This document shows, piece after piece, positions 31,601 through 38,634 of a stretch of DNA of 64,000 nucleotides. The notes below the pieces were generated by a model. It saw nothing but the letters and a program-made list of their open reading frames with translations. It searched no databases and was not told the origin of the DNA. This stretch comes from Nitrososphaerota archaeon (GTDB lineage Archaea; Thermoproteota; Nitrososphaeria; Nitrososphaerales; Nitrosopumilaceae): positions 1 through 64,000 of the forward strand of contig JAJPKL010000021.1 in the NCBI GenBank assembly GCA_021323705.1, read 5' to 3'. The translations under genes were made by a program, and so were the position numbers. Numbering within the stretch: the first letter of the stretch is position 1; every line of letters begins with the position of its first letter.

Positions 31601-31829
31601 GTAGTCTGCCACGTCTTATTGCTGTGAATACTCCTATGCCAGCCATGATGCCTGCTACTGCCATTCCTGCCATCCATCCAATTGGTTGAAGTGCTCCATG
31701 GGGATCGTCTGATGCTGTATACGACACTTGTGCAAAAGCATGCGGTGCTATTGCACCTACCGCAGCAAGGGCCAGAACGCTAAATATTATGCTGATTGAT
31801 TTGGTTCTTTCTGATACTTGTGTCTTCAT
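31596..31829 (-). CDS. 77-residue exported small membrane protein
   Basis: Signal peptide ISIIFSVLALAAVGAIAPH with cleavage after AFA near residue 33; mature part QVSYTASDDPHGALQP, then one helix (IGWMAGMAVAGIMAGIGVFT) and a basic tail AIRRGRLH. The mature protein is thus about 44 residues with one helix. It lies 1 kb from nirK and 3 kb from amoA. Proteins of this type would suit small accessory subunits of membrane enzymes, but I cannot name it. Confidence 0.7.
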   Translation of the reverse strand: MKTQVSERTKSISIIFSVLALAAVGAIAPHAFAQVSYTASDDPHGALQPIGWMAGMAVAGIMAGIGVFTAIRRGRLH

Positions 31830-31989
31830 TGTTCTGATTTTTGATGTGATTATATTTCAATGCGATAGTTTGCAGTGTGTACTTTGATTCTAAAAAATAG
31901 AACATATTGACAAAAAATTTATCTGTAAAAATGTTGTTTGGAATTTTTTAAACTAAATCTTAAATATTTGGAAATGTATTATTATATCA

Positions 31990-32120
31990 ATGCTAGTAGA
32001 GCCACAAAAAATGGCTTGACTTAGCGTGGTCCCGCAGGAAACAGAATGTGAACGGGCGCAAAGGCGTAGTTCAAAGGAGGTGTTCTCCAAGTGGCCTGCA
32101 GAAAAGGACCACGCCTTTTC
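31990..32120 (+). ncRNA. Multi-branched structured RNA candidate RNA8
   Basis: GCGTGGTCC (32024-32032) pairs perfectly with GGACCACGC (32106-32114), 9 bp. Next, GCAGG (32034-32038) pairs with CCTGC (32095-32099). This encloses GAAC/GTTC (32050-32053 with 32069-32072) topped by CGC/GCG (32057-32059 with 32064-32066), and GGAG/CTCC (32076-32079 with 32085-32088). AGCC/GGCT (32000-32003 with 32013-32016) forms a hairpin before it, and CCTTTTC follows. TTAAATATTTGG (31960-31971) is a suitable TATA box. The GC content is well above the flanks and no frame codes through it. Size and sequence do not match SRP or RNase P RNA. The rest of 31830-32242 holds only promoters. Confidence 0.6.
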
Positions 32121-32242
32121 GATTTAAATCAAGTAATATACTGAGATATGATAAAAACTAAAACAACTGTCGAAATTCTATTGGTTTGCAGAACTTTTCT
32201 ATTTTGTTTTAAATACAACTTTGACACATTATAAGATTGAAA

Positions 32243-32500
32243 ATGTCTACAAAGACAATCGGCATAATCATAGGAGGTTTTACGGCAGGCGTTATTGCAA
32301 TCTCAATAGCTATGCTAGCTGGTTCTGCCTGGCAAACTCCAGGTACGTATAGTGGTGCTAGCAGCGCAGCGCATGCAATAAGTGATTCAAGCAACTGCTA
32401 TTCATTTCAGACAGGTTGTAAAAACACGCAAACAACTATCTCTTCGTCTGATATGGAGAACGGAGCATATCTGAGTGGCAATTTCGACAACTCACATTGA
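32243..32500 (+). CDS. 85-residue single-helix protein, paralogue of the protein at 17547
   Basis: From the ATG at 32243 (a TTG two codons upstream is possible). One helix (IGIIIGGFTAGVIAISIAML) then an outside part with SNCYSFQTGCKNTQT and MENGAYLSGNF. The protein at 17547 has the same length and the CYSF-x3-C plus GAYL signatures. TATA-like TTTTAAATAC (32203-32212) gives a nearly leaderless mRNA. The duplication, once near the cupredoxin/Rieske genes and once near nirK, suggests two versions of a membrane redox accessory protein (inference). Confidence 0.75.
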   Translation: MSTKTIGIIIGGFTAGVIAISIAMLAGSAWQTPGTYSGASSAAHAISDSSNCYSFQTGCKNTQTTISSSDMENGAYLSGNFDNSH

Positions 32501-32625
32501 AAAAAGAATCAATATGATGACAAAATAACCTCAGTACGAATAATGAGATATGATAAATTATTCTGATATTTTCAAAGCATTTCAGGATGTAATGTGAAAA
32601 GGTAAAATTATTTTTGAATCAAAGA

Positions 32626-32690
32626 GAGATGATCCAGAAGATTCTGGATCATCTCGATGGTGTTGACCCACTTGGGGTTACGCATTTTTA
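32626..32690 (+). ncRNA. Hairpin RNA candidate RNA9
   Basis: GAGATGATCCAGAA (32626-32639) and TTCTGGATCATCTC (32642-32655) are perfect 14-bp arms with two bases between (in RNA a 12-bp stem with a 6-base loop). A second hairpin, TGACCC (32664-32669) with GGGTTA (32675-32680, one G-U), is followed by a five-T run at 32685-32689. AAAATTATTTTT (about 32605-32616) could be a TATA box. It sits in a 272-bp convergent gap with no gene, so a bidirectional terminator is the main alternative. Confidence 0.45.
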
Positions 32691-32772
32691 CTGCAATCTT
32701 ATTGTGTCATCATTCTAGTTAAATCATTATTTTGTCAAAGGAATTTTTACTGGACACTGCATAACCTCATTA

Positions 32773-33288
32773 CTAATATCTGAAATTTGGCCTTGTTCGT
32801 TTAGTGAAGACAAGTATTGCTATTACTATTCCTGCAGCGCCTCCGACTCCTGCGATAACTAATGCAATGAAAATTGAGGTATACAAGCTAAGTGTTGTAA
32901 TGTTAAACTCGTATGAGCTCACTTGTCCAGAGTTTGAATCAAAGAGATCAACTTTGAAGACATGGTTTCCTGGCTCTTGGAATACATAATCTGCATCCCA
33001 CGCTCCTGGGTATTTGGCAGGCGGGAACTCTTTTGTCAAATCGTCATCGTGGTAAATCTTAACTCCCATTCTGACACTGTCTACCTGATTTCCGTTTTGG
33101 TCTAATACTAGAAAGTGAATCTTTGTATCTTTTCCTACATCTGGAACTGAGGGCGTGGTAGTTACCTGTACTTCATAGTTGCCAACCTTTGCAGCATCGC
33201 TACTAAAGGGTGGATGGAGTATCTCATATGTGACAAGTCCTACAAAGAAACTGAAATAGACCATCAAAAGCAGGTACTTTTTTTTCAT
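32773..33288 (-). CDS. Membrane protein with outside YtkA-like domain
   Basis: 171 residues. N-terminal signal helix (YLLLMVYFSFFVGLVTYEI), one beta-sandwich (VGNYEVQVTTTPSVPDVGKD; MGVKIYHDDDLTKEFPPA; DYVFQEPGNHVFKVDLFD), a C-terminal helix (SIFIALVIAGVGGAAGIV) and a basic tail. Close homologue of the protein at 24121. The fold is shared with the second domain of the cupredoxin fusion at 24812. Role unknown; copper-related by context only. Confidence 0.75.
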   Translation of the reverse strand: MKKKYLLLMVYFSFFVGLVTYEILHPPFSSDAAKVGNYEVQVTTTPSVPDVGKDTKIHFLVLDQNGNQVDSVRMGVKIYHDDDLTKEFPPAKYPGAWDADYVFQEPGNHVFKVDLFDSNSGQVSSYEFNITTLSLYTSIFIALVIAGVGGAAGIVIAILVFTKRTRPNFRY

Positions 33289-33446
33289 TGTATTGGTTAG
33301 AACGGTTTTACTATATTACATTTGACTATTTTTCCAAATTACACGTATTCAAAGGTGGTAAAACTTTCTAATCGATATACTGTTAACCGAGAATTTCCGA
33401 GACACTAATAAAGAAAGCAGATGGCAAGTCAACCTCAGAGGATAGT

Positions 33447-34904
33447 TTGATATCAAGAAAGACAGGAATAGCTGTAGGCATAGTGCTGGTTGGGCTTGGC
33501 TTATCGTGGTTTGCGCTTCAAAAACCTAGCACGCCAACAGAAATTGCAAATCTTTCAAGTCAAAATCCCTATCTGCAGGAATACTCTTTGCCAGCAGGTA
33601 CAGCACCGAACGGTTTGATAGTTGACCAACACGGAACAGTTTGGGTCACATCATCCAAGTCGGACTTGATGTACAACTTTGATCAAAAGTCTGGAAAACT
33701 AGAAAACTATGAGATAAAAGATGGCAACCTGCAGTACTTCAAGCCGGGACAGAACACGGCCATGGTGTGGACGGCAGTGCAAGACAAGGGAGGCACCATA
33801 TGGTTCTCGCCACTTGGCACAAAATTGATTTGGAGGTTTGATCCCACGAATGGAACCTTCCATGCTATTCAGTCAAAGACAGGCTCTGCATTTCAGATGA
33901 AGATAGATGACAACAATGGAGATGTGTGGTTTACAACTCTTAGTGGAAATACGCTTTCTGTTGTAGAAAAAGACTCTGGCTTGCCAGATGGATACAAAGT
34001 TACATCATTTGATCTTGGCAACGACACATCTCCAGCTGGACTATTTTTGCAAGATAATACAGTATGGGTTGCAGAGATAACTACACAAAAAATAATTGAA
34101 TACAACATCAATCATGAGAACGGCACTGTATCAGGTATTACCAAAGTAAAAGAGATTCCACTAGACAACAAAACTGAACTCTCATCGCCAACAGATCTTG
34201 TGGTAAACAATGGTTCAATATGGCTTACAGAACACGGGACAAGCTTTCTCACACGATACAAACTTGGAGATAATCAGATTGTGAGATATCCAACATCGCA
34301 AAACGCATTTCATGCAACAACGCTTCCGTTTTGGATTAGACCCATAAATGATGGCAAAGATTTGTGGTTCAACGAGCACGAGGGAAACAAGTTGGCACTC
34401 TTTGATGCGGTAAACAAAACCATGATAGAATATGATATTCCATCTAGGCCAAAGGACGGTTATCTCACTTATCCGCTTAACATAGCAACTGATCCAAATG
34501 ACAACATGATACTGTGGTTTTCAGAGTGGAACACGGACAAGCTGGGAAGAATTGACGGACATATTCGGGTACCTTTCTCAATATCTGCAGACACTAACAG
34601 CGTTGTTCTGAACCCAGATGCCTCAAAAGCAGTAACTGTGAATTTGAAGATTGATGGTTCAAGTCCCTACAGTCAAAACCATGTGTACCTCAACGCGTCA
34701 AGCTCCCTGGCTCCTGCTGCGGGATTTGGAAATGTCGACGCCTTGTTGACTCCTGATACTCTTGATCTTGCTTCTGGCCACAGCGCACAATTGGTTCTGA
34801 GAAACTACTCTGCACCGCCTGGAAACTATACTCTTGGCGTAAGCGTATCAAATGGCATAGTGACAAAAACAATATTTCTTGATTTGACAGTTCCGCGCGG
34901 CTAG
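33447..34904 (+). CDS. Membrane-anchored Vgb-type beta-propeller protein
   Basis: 485 residues from a TTG at 33447. N-terminal anchor helix (TGIAVGIVLVGLGLSWFAL). Repeated blades of the streptogramin-B-lyase (Vgb) type follow: NGLIVDQHGTVWVTSSKS, GGTIWFSPLGTKLIWRFDP, NGDVWFTTLSGNTLS, LWFNEHEGNKLALFD and LWFSEWNTDKLGRID. A C-terminal Ig-like domain of about 110 residues (SVVLNPDASKAVTVNLK) ends it. Antibiotic-lyase activity is not implied; such propellers are common secreted binding proteins in AOA. Its end overlaps the converging gene by 4 bp. Confidence 0.85.
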   Translation: MISRKTGIAVGIVLVGLGLSWFALQKPSTPTEIANLSSQNPYLQEYSLPAGTAPNGLIVDQHGTVWVTSSKSDLMYNFDQKSGKLENYEIKDGNLQYFKPGQNTAMVWTAVQDKGGTIWFSPLGTKLIWRFDPTNGTFHAIQSKTGSAFQMKIDDNNGDVWFTTLSGNTLSVVEKDSGLPDGYKVTSFDLGNDTSPAGLFLQDNTVWVAEITTQKIIEYNINHENGTVSGITKVKEIPLDNKTELSSPTDLVVNNGSIWLTEHGTSFLTRYKLGDNQIVRYPTSQNAFHATTLPFWIRPINDGKDLWFNEHEGNKLALFDAVNKTMIEYDIPSRPKDGYLTYPLNIATDPNDNMILWFSEWNTDKLGRIDGHIRVPFSISADTNSVVLNPDASKAVTVNLKIDGSSPYSQNHVYLNASSSLAPAAGFGNVDALLTPDTLDLASGHSAQLVLRNYSAPPGNYTLGVSVSNGIVTKTIFLDLTVPRG

Positions 34905-35284
34905 GCTATCTTATGGTTTCTGAAAAATTCTTCTGACACAATCTTGTTCTTTAGAGCAAAGTTCTTTATTTCCGACAAACCCAATTCGTCTGTGACAAAG
35001 TGAATGTAGTCTTCTTTGTATTGTGGCAGTGTTTTCATGCTTCCATTTTTGGGGTCTGTATATTCTTCAACCGACGGCTCCCTTCCAAGGATGTCTTTGC
35101 ATAATTTTTTCAAGTCATTTACGCTAAACTCCTGTAGCAGAGCGTACTTTGCAGGCAATTCTTTCTCAAAGATTTTATCTTCCTTTTCAATTGCCTCTTT
35201 GATTTTGTAAATCTCTTCCATGTTTTTGCTTGGACTGTCAGGTTTTTTGCGATCAAATATCTTTCCAAAATTCATTTGTTGCAT
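34901..35284 (-). CDS. Soluble hypothetical protein, about 124-127 residues
   Basis: Either the Met at residue 1 or at residue 4 may start it. It is highly charged and helical: NMEEIYKIKEAIEKEDKIFE, EFSVNDLKKLCKDILGREPS, YIHFVTDELGLSEIKNFALK. The second segment resembles a SAP-like short helix pair, but I cannot confirm a domain. No signal peptide. It converges with the propeller gene (4-bp overlap). Confidence 0.65.
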   Translation of the reverse strand: MQQMNFGKIFDRKKPDSPSKNMEEIYKIKEAIEKEDKIFEKELPAKYALLQEFSVNDLKKLCKDILGREPSVEEYTDPKNGSMKTLPQYKEDYIHFVTDELGLSEIKNFALKNKIVSEEFFRNHKIA

Positions 35285-35377
35285 GAGACTTTTTTCTTGT
35301 AAAATATAATCCTATGATTTCATTCTCTTCTGTGCTTGTCTCAGCACTGCACACAACTTGATGTGAGACAAATACGA

Positions 35378-35623
35378 CTACATGCTGAAAAAACTATGTC
35401 GTCTCAACAAGACCCTGTAACAGATGAGGGCGGCTAGTCCAATTGATAGCAACACCACTCCTAAAAGGAGCACCCAGAACCCATAGCCTGGGTCTGGCAC
35501 CAAGTTCAGGTAGCTGTCCATCGTTTCTATATATGCTAGTATGAGTACTCCGCAGGTTATTATTAACAAGTCTATGTTGTGGTTGCACCAGTTAGCTAAT
35601 TTTCCTCTCTGAACACCTATCAT
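35378..35623 (-). CDS. Two-helix small membrane protein
   Basis: 81 residues with helices LLIITCGVLILAYIETM and GFWVLLLGVVLLSIGLAALI, and a basic C-terminus (YRVLLRRHSFF). Its start overlaps the 3' end of the 44-residue gene at 35592-35726 by 32 bp, so the two are translationally linked. Not recognised. Confidence 0.65.
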   Translation of the reverse strand: MIGVQRGKLANWCNHNIDLLIITCGVLILAYIETMDSYLNLVPDPGYGFWVLLLGVVLLSIGLAALICYRVLLRRHSFFSM

Positions 35624-35726
35624 CTCTCAATTCCATCTCGTTGAGAATGCAGCAAATCACATCGTGAGGAATTTCTTGGCCTTCTGGGCCATACTCGTTT
35701 GTTCCGGACAGGTAAAGGACTGTCAT
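35592..35726 (-). CDS. 44-residue small protein overlapping the next gene
   Basis: ATG at 35726, TAA at 35592-35594. It reads MTVLYLSGTNEYGPEGQEIP, then HDVICCILNEMELRDDRCSE. The composition is protein-like with three cysteines. It overlaps the start of the membrane protein gene 35378-35623 in another frame, a pattern of coupled archaeal genes. No family recognised; a chance frame is possible. Confidence 0.45.
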   Translation of the reverse strand: MTVLYLSGTNEYGPEGQEIPHDVICCILNEMELRDDRCSERKIS

Positions 35727-35846
35727 ACAGTATATATCACATTTAGTGCTTGATAACCTTCACTGACAAATTCTCAGTAACCCTTTTACGGTACAAAACG
35801 CTGTTTGTGCTTGCAGATTTAAATAAGATTCTGACGTAATGATATC

Positions 35847-36185
35847 ATGTCTCAATTAATTGAGGCAGAATACGACGAGTTCCTAAAAGACGTACAATAC
35901 AAGCTGCAAAAAATCTCACCTGAACTTGCAATGCAGGCAATGTACTATGAAAGAAAGTTCACTGATGTGGAACCTCACGGAGAAATTGTTGTAGAATACA
36001 AAGAAGGAATTGATCTAGACAAGAAGAGGTTTACACTTGGCCAAAAATATGGCTTTGAAATGGCACTCAAAGACCGCCATGATATGATGGTGGTCGGACT
36101 GATGACCCTCAGCACCATCTACGAGATCTCAAAAGACCCAGATGTAAAGTGGATCAGCGGAACCGTATCGTGTGCCTCGTACTAG
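35847..36185 (+). CDS. Conserved-type archaeal protein of unknown function
   Basis: 112 residues, soluble: IEAEYDEFLKDVQYKLQKIS, then GEIVVEYKEGIDLDKKRFTL, RHDMMVVGLMTLSTIYEISK and WISGTVSCASY. An alpha/beta pattern with a central strand. AGATTTAAATAAG (about 35816-35828) is a good TATA box about 20-30 nt before the ATG. It precedes the TBP gene on the same strand but each has its own promoter. Function unknown. Confidence 0.7.
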   Translation: MSQLIEAEYDEFLKDVQYKLQKISPELAMQAMYYERKFTDVEPHGEIVVEYKEGIDLDKKRFTLGQKYGFEMALKDRHDMMVVGLMTLSTIYEISKDPDVKWISGTVSCASY

Positions 36186-36256
36186 GGATCTAAAGGAGTA
36201 GTTCTATACCTCCATACCATACGGTGTACCTGATCTCCCCCCTAGAATATGTAATT

Positions 36257-36281
36257 GGTATATATAGTATTAATTTATACC
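36257..36281. promoter_or_regulatory. TBP gene promoter with TATA-centred inverted repeat
   Basis: GGTATA (36257-36262) and TATACC (36276-36281) flank TATAGTATTAATT. The TATA element GTATATATAG (36258-36267) is 22-31 nt before the GTG at 36289, so the mRNA is leaderless. The inverted repeat over the TATA box may allow autoregulation. Confidence 0.5.
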
Positions 36282-36288
36282 CTATCCA

Positions 36289-36849
36289 GTGCCGCAAACA
36301 AAACCAATTGTAGACATTGTAAACGTTGTTGCCTCTGCATCAGTTGATCAGAAAATCGACTTGGTAGAGATAACAAAAACATTTCCGGATGTAGAGTATC
36401 ACCCGGAACAGTTTCCTGGACTTGTCTTTAGGTTAAAGTCTCCCAAGACTGCAACCCTGATCTTCAGCTCAGGCAAGATGGTCTGCACAGGTTCCAAATC
36501 GGAGGATGCGGCAATTAATGCAGTAAGAACTGTAGTTCAAAAGCTCAGAAAAGGAAAGATAAAGATCAAAAACGATCCTGAAATAACAATTCAAAACATA
36601 GTAGCTTCTGTGAGCCTTGGAGGAAAGGTGCATCTTGAGCGAGCAGCACGCAGTCTTCCAAGAAGCATGTATGAGCCAGAACAATTTCCTGGTTTGATAC
36701 ACAGAATGCTTGACCCGCGCTCTGTTGTACTGATATTTGCATCAGGAAAGCTTGTCTGCACGGGAACAAAGAAAGAGTCAGAAGTATATAGGGCAGTACA
36801 CAACCTGCACACTCTACTTGAAGAGAAAAAATTAATGGAATACGAGTAG
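36289..36849 (+). CDS. tbp: TATA-box-binding protein
   Basis: 186 residues from a GTG at 36289, the usual archaeal TBP length. Two imperfect direct repeats of about 90 residues form the saddle: VDIVNVVASASVDQKIDLVE ... PEQFPGLVFRLKSPKTATLI ... SGKMVCTGSKSEDAAINAV, and TIQNIVASVSLGGKVHLERA ... PEQFPGLIHRMLDPRSVVLI ... SGKLVCTGTKKES. It nucleates RNA polymerase preinitiation complexes with TFB. The two repeats are intact, so it should be functional. Confidence 0.97.
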   Translation: MPQTKPIVDIVNVVASASVDQKIDLVEITKTFPDVEYHPEQFPGLVFRLKSPKTATLIFSSGKMVCTGSKSEDAAINAVRTVVQKLRKGKIKIKNDPEITIQNIVASVSLGGKVHLERAARSLPRSMYEPEQFPGLIHRMLDPRSVVLIFASGKLVCTGTKKESEVYRAVHNLHTLLEEKKLMEYE

Positions 36850-36880
36850 GCGCAAATACTGTTTTACATGCAGTCAAACT

Positions 36881-38374
36881 CTATTTTGTTTTTGAGGAGT
36901 GAATCTTGTTTGCTATGTAGCTTCCACCAAAGGAAATTGCTAGATTGATGGCAAGCGATATCACTGCAATGTAAAGTGAGCCAAATGGGGTGCCAAAAAG
37001 AGATGTTGTGAGGGTGCCAAAGTTGTTTGCGGCCTCTACCATGTAGATGCCTGAACCTATGCCGACTAGCAGGCCCACAATGAGTGGAGTTTTTTTCAAG
37101 GACTTGATGTACAAACCAAAAAGGATGGCAGGCAATATCTGAGCAATAAGTATGCCGCCAAGAAGCTGCAGAGATATGGCATATGTTGCAGGAACCACAA
37201 ACACAAAACCTAATGCAATAAACTTGAAAACCGTTGATGAGATTTTGGTAACTCTGATCTCTGAGCTATCTTTTATGTTCGGCCTAAATTCTTTGATTAT
37301 GTTTCTTGTAAGTAGGTTTGCTTGCGCCATTGCCATGATTGCAGCGGGCACAAGGCCTCCGACAAATATTCCAAGAAGCGCAATCCCGGCAAACCATCCA
37401 GGCATTGTATACAGTATCAGTGAAGGAACAACAAGTATGCCGCGCGAACTTTCTGGAAACCCTGAGAGAAAACTCATGGCGTCTGGTACAGCAAAGACAA
37501 GAATCCCCATCAGTGCTAGAATTGCAAGCCCCACACCATAGAGGGGAAGAAGTGCCGTACTCTTTCTAAGCTTCTGCGCGCTCTCCGAACTTAGAACGCC
37601 GTTTATTGCATGGGGGTAGAGGTATAGTGCAAGTGCGCTACCAAGTATGAGCGTGGCGTAACCTGGTACAAGTGTGGATGGGAGTGTGACATAGTTTGGT
37701 TTTACTTGACTGAAGGCATGGCCAAATCCGCCGATGCTTATTGGAACTGCAATTATTACTACAAGAACTGTAATCCAGATTAGAATGTCTTTGAATACTG
37801 CAGTAAGTGTGGCACCGCGAAGGCCGCTTGTATAAGTGAACGCTGCCAAAATTATAAAGGCAATCAAAAGTGAGATCTCCTCAACAACTTGTCCGTTTGC
37901 AGTACCTGCAAGCATCACTGTGAGAACTGACTGCATGCCAACTATCTGCAGAGCAATGTAAGGCAGCTCTGCCACAATGCCAGTAATTGCTATCATAACT
38001 GCAAGTGTACGGCTGTCAAACCGGTCCTTTACAAAATCAGAGGCTGTGATGTATCCTCTCTCCCTTGCCAGAGACCAGAGTCTTGGCATGGCAACAAGCG
38101 CCACTGCAAAAGTAAGCATGACATAAGGAATGGCAAAAAAGTAGAGCGACCCTTTGGCAAAGACGCCTGAAGGAATGGCAACAAAACTGTATGCCGTATA
38201 AAGGTCTGCGCCTATGAGGAAGAATACTAGCGTAGTTCCAAGCTTCCGTCCTGCAAGTGACCACTCGTGCACGTGATTTAGGTCTCCTCTTCTCCAATAC
38301 TTGCCATAGAACCCTAAAACCATGAAGAGGATGAAAAGAGAGACAAATGCAACTGTTACATCGGAACTAATCAT
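36881..38374 (-). CDS. Sodium:solute symporter, MctP-like
   Basis: 497 residues, about 13 membrane helices of the SSS fold. Visible segments: [59 protein letters not shown] and [20 protein letters not shown], the family signature region near the C-terminal third. It overlaps by 8 bp with a DUF3311-type small protein gene, the pair typical of monocarboxylate permease MctP. It would import organic acids with Na+ or H+; acetate, pyruvate or similar are the likely substrates. Confidence 0.88.
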   Translation of the reverse strand: MISSDVTVAFVSLFILFMVLGFYGKYWRRGDLNHVHEWSLAGRKLGTTLVFFLIGADLYTAYSFVAIPSGVFAKGSLYFFAIPYVMLTFAVALVAMPRLWSLARERGYITASDFVKDRFDSRTLAVMIAITGIVAELPYIALQIVGMQSVLTVMLAGTANGQVVEEISLLIAFIILAAFTYTSGLRGATLTAVFKDILIWITVLVVIIAVPISIGGFGHAFSQVKPNYVTLPSTLVPGYATLILGSALALYLYPHAINGVLSSESAQKLRKSTALLPLYGVGLAILALMGILVFAVPDAMSFLSGFPESSRGILVVPSLILYTMPGWFAGIALLGIFVGGLVPAAIMAMAQANLLTRNIIKEFRPNIKDSSEIRVTKISSTVFKFIALGFVFVVPATYAISLQLLGGILIAQILPAILFGLYIKSLKKTPLIVGLLVGIGSGIYMVEAANNFGTLTTSLFGTPFGSLYIAVISLAINLAISFGGSYIANKIHSSKTK

Positions 38375-38576
38375 GCTGTTTTCCCCTCATGTGTGCAAAG
38401 ACAACGTAAAAGCTGGCTGATGCAAACAGCCACAACGTTTGGAACCAGTAAAAGAACGGCATGCCAAAAAGTTCTGGAGAGTCCCTGTTGTAGATTGGGA
38501 CTCCAAGGTTCACAAATGATGGAATCAAGATGAGTAATGCAAGTACTGCATATCTTGTCTTAACCCGCATCTCCAT
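38367..38576 (-). CDS. DUF3311-type small subunit of the symporter
   Basis: 69 residues with two helices: [20 protein letters not shown] and [20 protein letters not shown]. The motif sequence [16 protein letters not shown] matches DUF3311 proteins, which occur directly before SSS permeases. Its stop region overlaps the permease start by 8 bp, so they are translationally coupled. Probably needed for the permease's stability or activity. Confidence 0.85.
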   Translation of the reverse strand: MEMRVKTRYAVLALLILIPSFVNLGVPIYNRDSPELFGMPFFYWFQTLWLFASASFYVVFAHMRGKQHD

Positions 38577-38634
38577 GTTGGGTTCGATGATGTAGATATA
38601 AGCATTGAGAATTGGCTTGAGGGAAAATATGTGT

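Noticed and set aside
33447-34904. Vgb-like propeller as an antibiotic-resistance lyase
   Set aside because: It is a membrane-anchored propeller with an added Ig-like domain; the fold alone does not show lyase activity.
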